Shown here: one piece after another, positions 10,640-21,262 of the stretch | Layout of the letters: the number at the start of each line of letters is the position of its first letter | How positions within the stretch are numbered: the first letter of the stretch is position 1 | From: Adiantum capillus-veneris | Lineage: Eukaryota; Streptophyta; Polypodiopsida; Polypodiales; Pteridaceae | Direction: 5' to 3' | NCBI GenBank assembly: GCA_014529385.2 | Contig: CM043961.1 | Coordinates: 14,458,978-14,522,977 of the forward strand | DNA length: 64,000 bases | Notes under the pieces: model-generated | What the model was told of the DNA's origin: nothing | What the model saw: the letters and a program-made list of their open reading frames with translations, nothing else | Database searches by the model: none | Translations under genes and position numbers: made by a program

Positions 10640-12288
10640 CTCTCCAAGGAGAGTTAGAAGACCAAATGAACGTCATCATCGATCTTTAGAGGCAGGTGCA
10701 GGAAATGAAAGCCAAAGCTGAACAACATTAGCTAGCAAGAGATCGACAGCAGAAAGAGATGGAAGAGCTAGGTGATCTGCTTACAAATTTATCAGATGCT
10801 TGCAAATCAAAAGACGAACAACTGACAGACGTTCAAACGAACTTCTAACGACCACCCTGTTAGCTCAGAAAATTCAGGTGCAGTTGGATGTTGCCAACGC
10901 GTCTTTACAATACTCCAAGAAAAGAATAAATGATCAAGCAATCTTCTTATGGAAAATACGTGAAAATCTAGCCGTAGCCTCGATCAAAGGGACAGATGAA
11001 GTGCACAAAGCTTTAGAGAAAAAGAACAAACCTCAAGCTGGAACTAAAGATAGATAAATCTCAGCAAAGAGACCCGGCCTTGATGCGGGTTCAGAGAGAA
11101 GAAGAGCTCCTAAAAGAGATCACCGAGCTTAAAAGAGTTCACTAGTTGTTGCTGAGAGAAGGAAAGCCAAAAACAGATGAAGAGGCAGGCACTTTAGAAA
11201 ATCCACAATTAGAGATACCCTCAGTGTCATTTGCTGAATTGGAGACACAATCCACAGAAGAGATGAGTGGTGAAGATGATTTCCACATAAACATTATAGA
11301 TGCAGACACAGTGCCCATGGTCCACCAGCTCTCAAAGGCTGAAGAAGACTCATTGAAAGGAAAGATTACACAAGAGGTGGATGAATAGTGGAAGGCAGCG
11401 ATGGATTGGGAGTTGATAGCTCTTCACTACGTCAACATCACTCAATTCACTCCCAATCAGATCAATGTGCAATGGCATCAACAATCCCTGCCATACCCTC
11501 TCATAAAAGTGAAACTACTATAGGTGAGAGAGAGGCTCTACAAAGACCTGCAAGAAGAAGACGCAGGTAAAGACCAACCCAAGTGGAGGCTAAGCTGGTT
11601 GAACAAGAATCCGAGGTATTTGATTCTGTTCACAAGAGCACCTGCAGCCCTGCAAAGAGATCCCACTTTCTGTCTTGTACCAAGAGTAAGGACTTGGCAA
11701 GAGCATGAGGCACTGACGAAGAAGCGGCCAACCTGGCTGAACTACTCAAGGTTGCCAACTCCAGAAAAGGGATCGGCCATAGAAGAATACATGGTGAAAA
11801 TCCTAATGGGTGCCATGTCTTTCTTCAAGAGTCTACCGGATCTCTCTTGTGCAATTTTATATAAGGTATGTCGAATGCTACTCACCTGTATTGAAGTATT
11901 TCATGAGCGAGAGAAAGCAGGCGCCCCGTGGATTTCATTCCTCGAGGGAAATAAAAGATTATGCTATGATCTCAGTGGTCAGCCTTCCGAAGAAGTCCTC
12001 TATGGCGTCTACACCCGGTGTATGTTCTTACCATCGCATCTGATGTTGGCATTCAAGGAAGCTTTCTACATGGGATTCTTCACTTGGCGAATGAAGATAT
12101 TTGTGCTAGTGATCAACAACCTCACATCCAAGTTTGTAGGCTACTCAATGGTGGAGCTGAACAACAGAGTGACCATGCAGTTTCTGCAAGTGCCCAATAA
12201 AGAAAGAAAAATCAAATACCAAAAGGAACTGGACGCGCTTAAAGATGACCTTGCAAGCCGCCAGCCTGAAGAATATTTCATCCCATAA
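10640..12288 (+). pseudogene. LTR-element coiled-coil protein with conserved C-terminal domain, copy A
   Basis: This is a decayed frame. An opening coiled-coil part (DALQGELEDQMNVI, RQVQEMKAKAEQ, EMEELGDLLTNL) has TAG stops and a frameshift near 10840. An acidic linker follows (11146-11388), then two in-frame TAGs (11386 and 11521), then an open stretch to 12288. The C-terminal domain matches copy B (53835-54689) along its length: PKWR..WL, AP..L..D..FC..PR, TWLNY, YMVK.L.GA, PDLSC, YDLSG.P.E..LY, MFLPS, F.EAFY.GFF. It ends about 25 bp before a PPT, so it is the last ORF of an LTR element. No catalytic motif is visible and I do not recognise the family. Confidence 0.6.
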
Positions 12289-12313
12289 AGCTCTGTCAAG
12301 GAACGACACACAC

Positions 12314-12327
12314 GAGGAGGGGGGGAA
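12314..12327 (+). promoter_or_regulatory. Polypurine tract
   Basis: GAGGAGGGGGGGAA directly precedes TGCTAGCAGC, the likely start of the 3' LTR. It is the same layout as 54725-54737. Confidence 0.75.
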
Positions 12328-12750
12328 TGCTAGCAGCAAGCTAATACAGATACCATTTTTCGTAGCTCTCTTTGTAAAATACTTATTATTTTGATAAATC
12401 GAGAATATTGTAGCTCCTATTTTCTCGGATAAACTCTGTAATTAATGAGCTGGGGCTACAAGCTTCCAGATTGTATCAGCCTGTCATTAACCATCTTTGG
12501 TAGAGCTCCAGATTATTAGTTTTGACCACCCAAAAACCTTGGCTAAGGTATAAAAGCAAATTTTTGTAAGCTTTTTATAAGTTTTGGATAATGAAATACA
12601 CAGTGTGAGCTAATGGCGCTTACTCCTCTCCTTCTCGTGCTTCCTACTTCCTCCCTGATTGTCACATTGCAGTCACTTTTGTTGCATTGCAACCGCAGGT
12701 AAGAGCTCTACGCATTGACGTAAGTAGTTCACAATAATTCGTAGCTTTCG
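12328..12750 (+). repeat. 3' LTR start of the copy-A element
   Basis: It starts with TG after the PPT. GGTATAAAAGC near 12548 is a good TATA box, followed by GATAATGAAATACACAG. The similarly placed LTR at 54738 also has a TATAAAAG box. The end is unknown because no second LTR copy is in view. Confidence 0.5.
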
Positions 12751-13216
12751 GCGTCACTGACGTGCGGCCTAATTTCAGCATAACTAGGAATTTACACTTT
12801 CAAATAAAAACCTAAGCATAGGCGGGGTATTGGGGCATCATTGCTAAACATTTAGATGCATTCTGGGTCAAAAATGACGAGGTCAAAAATCCACTGCTAT
12901 TAATAATTGCGATTCTATAACTTCACCTAAAATGGGGTTTGAGACCATAAGCATGTGTGCTTAGGTCTTATAAACATGTCCTAGAAGTTTCATTATGTTT
13001 GGATGCCATTTGATGCTGTAACGGATGTGATTTGTTTGCCGATGAGCGATTGGTTTCTGGTGATTTCAGTCACTTGAGTGTAGCTTGAGTTAGATGCCGG
13101 TTGTTAGCTGTGTTCCGAGAGATTGACACCCTCTTGTACCCTCTATGAACTAGTCAAGTCAGCTTCATCCCATGGATTGACAAATTAATCGTGGTTCTCA
13201 CTAATATTGCAATAAT
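12751..13216. other. Non-coding stretch
   Basis: I see no reading frame, RNA gene or clear repeat here. Confidence 0.5.
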
Positions 13217-15564
13217 TTAGGATGGTGAGGTTAGACATGCGTCCCACAATGAGCTAAGTCTAATCATTCCCTTTTCAACTAACTCATGCACTTGCCGCAT
13301 AATCTCCTCTTGTTGAGCTTGAGAAACTCTATAAAGAGGTTTATTAGGCGGTGAACGTGCTGCGGTGAAGTTCAATTGCATGGTCATAATTGCCTCGTTC
13401 AGGAGGTAGTTCACAAGGGATGTCTTCAATAAAGACATCTTGAAACCCCTTGAGAAAAGTGGATAAATCTAATTCCTTGTGGCTTTTTATATTTCCTTTG
13501 GCTAAAGCATTAGGTTCATTTTAAGAATCTTTAACAAAAATCATGTACACGGAAATAGAGCTCTTTATTGACTTATTGAAAGCTTGCATATGTACAATGG
13601 GTATGGTGTTACCCATCTCTTTCACATCTATGTACATATCTTTTTTCCTGAAACTAAAGTAGATTCTCCTTTCAGGGAATTTAATATTTGCAGCCATGAG
13701 ATCAAACCATGGTGCCCCTAGGATTACATCCTAGTGCTTGAGAGGAGAGATAAAGAAGTCCTCTTTGTCCACATAGCTTTGGACATGAAGCCTCAACTTC
13801 CCAATTAAGGGAGTGATTGAAGATTCTTGCCCCTTGAAAGCACCATTTGCGGGTAGGACATCTCCCATCTCGTAGGCTTGGATGCCTAGCTTGGTGGCCA
13901 ACTCTGTGGATATGAAATTGTGAGTAGAACCAGTGTCAAAGAGATTATAAGTATCACGTTCTCTTACCTTTCCCCAAGCATGGCATACAGGAGATCCTTT
14001 GTGGTGAGCTTCCTCTTCTTTGATTTTGACCAACGTAGCTCTTGGAGGCTCATGGCGGGTGTTGTTTTGGGGACAAGCGTGGTACACATGCCCTTGTTCA
14101 CCGCACTTGAAACAATGGTTATCCTTGCGATAACACTCAAGATCTTTAGGAGAGAGTTTGTTTTTGCCTTTGTAAACTCCCTTCTCCTTAGCTTTGTTGT
14201 TATTGATATTTCCCTTAGAAGACTTTTGGACATTGTCCTTCCCCTTAGGCTCATTGGAACCCCTTTTTTCCGTGGGCTTAAGATTTCTCTTAGCCCCTGT
14301 TTGGAGATTTATTCGAGAAGACACCATAGTATGGTGTATAACCACAGATATGGTGCATGGCCTTTGGGAGTTGACATACTCCACCGTTTCTTTAGTTAAG
14401 CCCACACAAAATTATTGTTTTTGCTCTACAAAATCCATCTTTTTGAAGACAGTGTCTTTGGGATGTATATCCCAAAACTTGTCTATATTTATAAATGGAT
14501 TCGTAGGGAGAGAGATTCAATCTTTGCCATTCGGTGAGTACTTTTTCTTTGGCATCGGTGGCCAAAAACTGCTTCATAATGGAAGCTCTTAAAGCTTTCC
14601 ATGTTCGTGGAGCTTCATCGTTGGCCTGTAGGCTAGACTACCATTGGCTAGTGGACTTTTGAAAGTGCATGGCTACATGGCGTAGCATAGAGGACACCCT
14701 GAAGCCCTCATCTCCAAAAGCCACATCGAATTATTGAATAAAGGCCAAGACTTTGTCCATATCACCAAAAGTTCCATTGTAGGTAAAGAAAGAAATTCTC
14801 TTTCCTCCCTCTTTGAACTTCTTGAGCTTGGACGACCTCTTTCACGTGGTATAGGATTTCCTGTGGCCTCTTCTTTTTGATGGTTCAAAAGTTGCACCAT
14901 CGCTTTCTTCAAAGGATGAAGAATTTGAGGAAGATGGAGAAGAGGGTGACCTCTTTCTCATCATTTTCTTGCCTTGGTTATCTTTGTCCGCACCATCACT
15001 TTCTTCATAAGAGGAAGAGGATGAAGAAGATGGAGAAGAGGGTGACCTCTTTCTCGCCTTTTTCTTCTCTTGATTTTTTTTATCCCTCTTGGAATTATGG
15101 CGTGGGTAGAAGTGTGCGATGGTATTCTCTGTTTAGGAGGTGATGGAGAGTGTTTAGCCTGTCGTCTTCGTGGTTTCCGCCGAGTTGGTAGGAGACTCAC
15201 ATTTTTCTTGTTCCTTCGGTGGGGGCTCTTGAGTTCTCCTTTGAGAAGGAGATGCGTCATCAAAAAGAAAATTTTGGAGTCCTTCTTATGGATCCACTTC
15301 TTCTTCCCTAATCACAGAGAGGCCTCTTTTGGGAGTCTTGCAAGGAGGCTTCCTAGGTACTCTCTCGTCATGTTGGGGAGTTTGGAGAATCCCATGGGCA
15401 CAAAGCTGCCGTTGCACCTAGCTTTGGAGGGATAGATTGCCCATGGCCTATTGAAGCCTAGAAACAAGATAGTTAACAAGCATAGGGGCATCATTAGTAG
15501 CCTGCTCATTAGCAGAATCAAAGCTATCATCATTAATTTCATTCTCTTTACTATTGTCAGCCAT
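13217..15564 (-). pseudogene. Ty3/gypsy gag, zinc knuckle, protease and RT start, decayed
   Basis: The gag ATG is at 15564 (MADNSKENEINDDSF) and the frame soon stops. Lysine- and arginine-rich parts follow. 14577-14392 carries a capsid-like segment (KQFLATDAKEKVLTEWQRL). 14405-13731 carries a CX2CX4HX4C knuckle (CFKCGEQGHVYHAC) and the aspartic-protease motif LFDTGSTHNFIS. 13438-13217 carries the reverse-transcriptase entry (SPPNKPLYRVSQAQQEEIM, ELVEKGMIR) and then ends. Palm, RNase H and integrase are absent, so the element is 3'-truncated. The order fits a gypsy polyprotein, with several frameshifts and stops. Confidence 0.85.
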
Positions 15565-15673
15565 TCTAACAACTATTAGGTGTAAACTTTTTTAGGTGTA
15601 CTTTGGCACTTCAAGCCCTAGTTGATACTCCTCTTTACCCCTTAAAAAAAGAACTCAAGCTACTTTACCCGTG

Positions 15674-15685
15674 GCTCAAATACCA
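15674..15685 (-). promoter_or_regulatory. Primer-binding site of the gypsy gag-protease remnant
   Basis: The minus strand reads TGGTATTTGAGC, two changes from the tRNA-iMet-complementary TGGTATCAGAGC, 110 bp upstream of the gag ATG. Confidence 0.55.
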
Positions 15686-15689
15686 TTAA

Positions 15690-16939
15690 TTCCAAGGAAT
15701 AGAAGAAAGGGTCATCCAACACCAGAACAGCATCGGCTCGTGTCAAGTGTCTCATAGCTCAATAGTGGTTAAGCCGTAGGCAAGCCCCACACAACTCCAC
15801 TATTAAGACCATAGCTCTTGACGGTGATGCCCCATTATCTGCATGAAGGTAGTCACACTGCAAGGCTGAAAAATCCCTATTCTAGTTACTCACTTGCAAT
15901 TAGTAATACTAACCATTTATAGCTAGCTTGACGAGCTCCCTTCTTGAGAAAGAAAAGAGAAACCTTGTGCTTTGATACCAATGTAACATTTAATGGCCTA
16001 GTAGCTTGTGTGTAGCGGAAAATAGCATGAACATATTGAGCATTTCATTAGAATAGATTCCTAATGAGCATAACAAGAGTGATTGGGTGGAGAGAGCAAC
16101 AAAAAGCATAGCACCTAATTAGATAGCATGAACAATACTTCAAAAGAGAGAGAAATTAAGCTTTTGACATCAGTTGAGGACCGGATTTACACGGAGCCGC
16201 CCCCCCCCCCGAAAAAAAAGGCTTTGTATTATAAGTTTCTCCCATCTTATTACCTGCAAAAATTATCCTTTTGAAGATGCCAGATGGATGCAAGGAATAC
16301 AACTAAAGGACAATATGAACCTTGTCAATGCTTACAATGCTACATTAGAGTAAGAAAATGTTTTTCTCATATAAGACTAGTTCTCTCTTTCTATTGTGCA
16401 CAAATTTAAGTAGTATGCATACTTAGAATCATGTTTGTGATGACGAAGTCTCTCAAACACCAAGTAGAACTTGCCACTCTACTTGGAAGAATGAAATGGA
16501 CTAAAGAGCAAACATGCGTGCGGTAGCTATGTCTCCCAAGCAACAAATGGATTAGGCATACATCGTGGAAAGACGTCGTAGGGTAAAAAGGGATCCTCTA
16601 GCCGCTAAGAAAGATTGACTAATGACTAAGGCTTTATCCCTTCTACCTCATAGTTGAGGACGACTATGATTTCAAGAGATAGGTAATGTCATAAAAATCT
16701 AATAACTAACCAACCCAAATGATTTTCATATTAAGCTGATCATTTAATGTGGAAGAATAAACGGGAACAAGGGTTAGAATATATGGTATGTGCTTTAGAT
16801 GCATCTCAACACGAGACCAAAGGTGATGGGTCCAAACGAGAGATGGTCTATTAAAGAGAAATGCTAATGGAGCTTAAAGACCTTACGACTAGCTTCATTA
16901 AAGACCTCCAAAGGTTAGTGTAAAAGTGCTTTGACCTTA
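15690..16939. other. Non-coding flank with a second primer-site-like motif
   Basis: The first part is probably LTR of the gypsy remnant. A second tRNA-iMet-like motif (TGGTATCAAAGC, minus) lies at 15969-15980, so two related elements may abut. A run of about 12 C lies at 16199-16210. I see no genes. Confidence 0.4.
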
Positions 16940-17180
16940 GGTAAGCTAGGGCTAAGCTTGAGGTGGGAACTCAGCCCAAGCTTAAGGTGCTTGTCGTGCT
17001 TGATGACTACGGTGCTTGTCGTTCTTGACGACTAATGTGCTTGAGGTGCTTGTCGTGCTTGATGGCTAAGGTGCTTGATGTGCTTGCCAACTAGGGATCT
17101 TGAGGTGCTTGTGGGAACACTACCCAAGCTTGAGATGCTTTGTCATGCTTGCTGACTAAGGTGCTTCAAGGTAAGGTGTG
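16940..17180. repeat. Degenerate minisatellite built on GGTGCTTG
   Basis: About 9 to 12 imperfect units of the form GGTGCTTG(A/T)(G/C), often followed by GACTAA, are spread over about 240 bp. Confidence 0.7.
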
Positions 17181-18160
17181 AAAAAGTCAACAACTATCCC
17201 TACAAGGAGGGGGTGAGCCCTATAAGATGGGGGATGAGAGAGAACATACACACATAGACACTCACACATGGCAAGATTGGTACAAAGAAAGCAAAAGGGA
17301 CACTTGTCAAGGTCCTCCTCATGATGCCCTCATGGTGTGCCTAAAGCTATTGGTTGGCCTTCTAAGGGGTCCAATGATAATTTAGTGGATTTAATTAAAC
17401 AAATTTGCATTTATCTTAGAAACTTAGTATAGATATTTATCTAAGTCAAATTATACTAATTCAAGCTAAAATTTAAAAGAGGAAATTAGTAAATCATGTT
17501 ATATGATTGCATTCTATTTATCAGAGTTAGATTACATGATAAAGAGGTCGTGACTATTATTTTAAGGTTACAAAATTAGTATAGATATTTATCTAGGTCA
17601 AATTATACTAATATTAGCTAAAAATTAAAGATGGAAAATTAAAGGATAATTATCAGAGGTCAGCAATATCCTTATCTACTTGTGATAATTATACCATAGC
17701 TAACTAGTGAGGTTAGAAAATTATAATTGACCAAAAGTCCTATTTTTAGCAAAAAGATTAATTAAAATAAATCGACTTTGCAATCAAAAGTTTTTAGGAA
17801 AATTATAGTAAGTGTAAACCTATGATATAAAGTTGAGGAAATAAAATATTTAAGGGAAAATAAAGAAAATAAATATTAAGCTCAAAATAAGCAGATCCCA
17901 AGCTCAAAATTCGATGGGAAATTAGGAAAAAGATAGACAAAATTATAAGAAAACTAGGATAGCTTAGAAAACCCTTAGGGAAGCTGTGAAAAAAGTTATC
18001 ATACGTATATAGGAAAATAAGAAATTACTAGCTCAAGAATGTACCAATTAAGACCACAAATTTAACCTAGATTTGAGTAAAATTGGATACAAAGGTTAAA
18101 TCTAGCTTTTGGATAATTTACCTAATAATTAGACGTCCTTTTTATAAGGAATAAGAAGTT
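17181..18160. repeat. AT-rich non-coding DNA with a 152-bp tandem duplication
   Basis: TTAGTATAGATATTTATCT occurs at 17424 and again at 17576 with similar flanks, giving two units of about 152 bp. Otherwise I see only AT-rich sequence. Confidence 0.55.
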
Positions 18161-18346
18161 ATGCTACCTAAAAGGACTCGAGCCAAACCTACATTTGATG
18201 ATGAGGGTAGAGATCTCAAAAGAACTAGAGCGTCACAGGACGATCAAGTTGGGCCTAGTAGTAGGCCTACGAAGGAGAGTCTTCAGGTGCCAGCGCAGCA
18301 GCAGATGGCCGATCAGTCCCAGGTGGGTTTCTCATTATTCAATTAA
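18161..18346 (+). pseudogene. Possible gypsy gag start fragment
   Basis: A 61-codon frame starts MLPKRTRAKPTFDDEGRDL, which resembles the basic starts (MPPRRTR-like) of many plant gypsy gags. Nothing recognisable follows, so it is at most a remnant. Confidence 0.25.
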
Positions 18347-19871
18347 GTCTTTAAATAGTTTAAATTCTTTTATAAGTTAGCATTGCATATGTAAGGAGTG
18401 AGTAAGAAAAAGAAAATGAATAATCGACCAAAAACGAAAGGTAACTTCCAACGTGCATTTGTTTATAATGTAGGAAGGAATTGTTTGGGTTAGAACTGGT
18501 TGAATTAAGAAAGATATGATTGGTCATCCTTAAGACAACTTGTCTCAAGACACCTCGGACTCCTTGGTATAAATTGATGATAATGATGGCTTGCCAGCCA
18601 TACCACGGATAAGTCGGTTATCCCCATGAAGGATGAGTTTCTACTCTGTGTCATGTCTTGATATTTCTACATAATTTAGGATACTCTTTTTTATCCTAGG
18701 GGAGCCGCTCTGTTGTATGGGCACCCGAAACCTTGGGTGGGGGTTTATCCACTCTGGACTATGAATAAGGAATGGGTGCCGCTTTTTCACCCTTAGGTGG
18801 TCTTGAAACAAGAAGAGTACTGGTCATTATGGACAATGTTTTGATTGACAGTACCCTGTCTTAAGTTTCAAGATGTCTATTTTCTAAAAGAATGCTTCCA
18901 ATGTTGTCTTTAATAATTGATTGAAGAAATTACTGTGATGGAAAGTTAAAAGAAACTATTATTTTAATTGTTAAAACAATATGATAGTAATTAGAAAACA
19001 AATGAATCATGTGTGAGTGTGGGGTGGTAAGTGGGGATTGACTAGGGTTGAAAAAACGTTTAGAAAAACTTCTTCACTCGGAAGAGGAGTCCATCAACGG
19101 TTGTGCCCTCACATCTTTTAGGGGGGGAAAAGCGTTGGTTGAGGATACCTTGGCCCAATTTGTGGAAGTTATAGGGCCGAAATAGTTTTTTGTGGACTTT
19201 AATACGTTGTCGCATTTCCGCTACAAGATAGGACTAGGCCTTCTTCTAAGGCTATAGACCCAAGCCATTGTCAATGGTAAAGGTCTATTCCTTGGATTTT
19301 TCTTGTTTATAGACTCTAATTTTTATCAGACCTATAGACCTTTCAAGGATCCCATCCTGATCTTGGTATTGGCGGGTTGGGGATCTCACACGCAAAATAG
19401 AGAGGATGTTTAATTTTAAAAATATATATTTAGTTATATGTGTCCTAAGAGATAAACAATTAATTAGAGAAACTATTATCCATTACATATTTCAATAAAA
19501 AAAGTAAGATGACTAAAATTTCAAAAAGGAATAAAGTGCAATGAGTGCTATGATTATTTTAAAATAAAGTGCAATCAATACTTTCACTAAATGGGTTAAT
19601 TTTTTCACCACAATTATTTAGGGTAAGAATAAATAATGCACTTAAAAAACATCTTAAAGTCCTTAAAAAAATAAGTACTCATTAAAAAATCTAAAATTAC
19701 TCGTTAAAAAATCAAAAGGCTAAAAATGACATTATTGATATCTAAGGGTAGAGGGGGTGGTTTGTACTGCTACCTCAGATACATTTGACCCTACAGATAA
19801 AGGAACAACAACAAAAAAGAGAGATGAAGGGACTTGAGAAGAAGATCCACAAGATCACTCAGGAAAATAGA
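18347..19871. other. AT-rich non-coding stretch
   Basis: No supported genes. Short A/T runs are frequent at 19390-19760. The sequence matching the right arm begins no later than 19872. Confidence 0.5.
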
Positions 19872-20010
19872 ATAATGATGGATTCTAAAGTTGTTTTTTT
19901 AGTAATTTCTCTAATATCAATTCTCAACAATCTCCAAGGCCAAAATCATGTAACCCTGCTTTACTCCTATCCAACTAGCTATCTCGTATGAATTGTTGCG
20001 GTTGTGCTAA

Positions 20011-20048
<38 letters not shown>

Positions 20049-20474
20049 GACTAATCACGATGTGAGTGGTGGGATCTTGCAATTGGTGAGCTCAACTACA
20101 AAGAAAGAACAACCACAATGACTACAAGTTTATAGAGAAAAGTTACAAGAATAAAAAATGTCCACCTAATTGAAAAACTAGACAACTTCATATATCTCTC
20201 TCACAATGCACAGAAAGGTTTACACGAAAAGAAAAATTCCATTTATTAAAACAAGATCAGGGTACTTGAGAATAAGCACATCTATTTTTTCATAAGACGG
20301 GTAAAAACAATCGTTTACAAAAAAGATCATTTCTCACATAATGCAAGTTCCTATTTAAAAAATCGCACACTCCACTTCATTTGCATGTCTCTTGTCTCGT
20401 TCCTATATCTCTCTCAGTCGATGGGCTTGCATTTCAAAAACACTGCATAGTTTGGCGGAGAACCCTCCTTGCTC

Positions 20475-20950
20475 TCAAATATTGTCATCATACGGCCCAT
20501 GTGGCTCCCCAATAAAGCCAACACAATCACCTCTATACTGAATGACAATGTCGTTCTCATTTGTGTAATGCACGTGCAATTGCCAAACAAATGAATGCCC
20601 ACATTCCATACCCCGTGCACAACAAACAAATGTCAAAAGATGCAGGAAAAGTCTATTTAGAGAAAGTGGGCATCTTATTGTACCTCGCATAGGTGTACCA
20701 TCCTCCTCTCTCATCCAATCATCCTCCTATAGCGAATCAAACCAGGAATCTTCTGATGGTATGTCAATGGAATCCCACACCCAAGTGTGTTCTTTTCTCA
20801 TTGCAGACACCAACAAGGTGTGAACAGTTCTACTTTCCTTCTTGCATATTGGTATCTTACAGACAACCACGTTCAAGTGGTTATCATGCACCATTCCATA
20901 TTTATTTGACTGACAGACCACTACGAATGTTACCATATACATGTGGTAGT
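20475..20950 (-). pseudogene. Captured gene-like fragment antisense in the X2 copia LTR, left copy
   Basis: The minus frame reads VVCQSNKYGMVHDNHLNVV, KESRTVHTLLVSAMRKEH and SIDIPSEDSW, then a TAG, then EDDWMREEDGTPMRG. After a likely intron comes GMECGHSFVWQLHVHYTNEN, IQYRGDCVGF, GEPHGPYDDNI and a stop. The intron is suggested by GAG/GTACAATAAG and a T-rich run. Its acceptor AG has changed to AC in this copy (TGTGCACGGGG) but is intact in the right copy (TGTGCAGGGGG). Between the copies, three of four differences in the last exon are silent. I do not recognise the gene. LTRs do not normally encode such a protein, so capture of a host transcript is inferred. Confidence 0.4.
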
Positions 20951-20982
20951 GATGTGTGTGTGAACACACTTCGGACCATCGG

Positions 20983-21113
20983 TGTCAGGCCAAGGGCAGG
21001 GCCAAGGGCCAAGATGGACATGCGGTCAAGGGGCGCTATATTTAGGGGCTAGGAGTCTATATATGGCACGGTTGGGTGGAGAGTTGCATGGTCCAGTCCC
21101 CCGCGGTCTTACA
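20983..21113 (+). repeat. 5' LTR, 131 bp
   Basis: TGTCAGGCC to GGTCTTACA, with TATA-like TCTATATATGG near 21056. Confidence 0.9.
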
Positions 21114-21114
21114 C

Positions 21115-21126
21115 TGGTATCAGAGC
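21115..21126 (+). promoter_or_regulatory. Primer-binding site, tRNA-iMet
   Basis: TGGTATCAGAGC, one base after the LTR end; an exact match to the usual plant tRNA-iMet primer site. Confidence 0.9.
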
Positions 21127-21174
21127 TCAGGGGAGAAGGGGGAGGAAGAAAGAGGCATGGAGGCCATGGATCTT

Positions 21175-21176
21175 CG

Positions 21177-21262
<86 letters not shown>
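21175..21262 (+). repeat. (CT)n microsatellite
   Basis: About 40 CT units with a few TTT interruptions. Confidence 0.95.

Noticed and set aside
21175-21262. Serine-leucine or arginine-glutamate repeat proteins over (CT)n/(GA)n tracts (also 8811, 27768, 41761, 61628)
   Set aside because: These frames are the microsatellites translated; both strands and several phases are open for the same reason.
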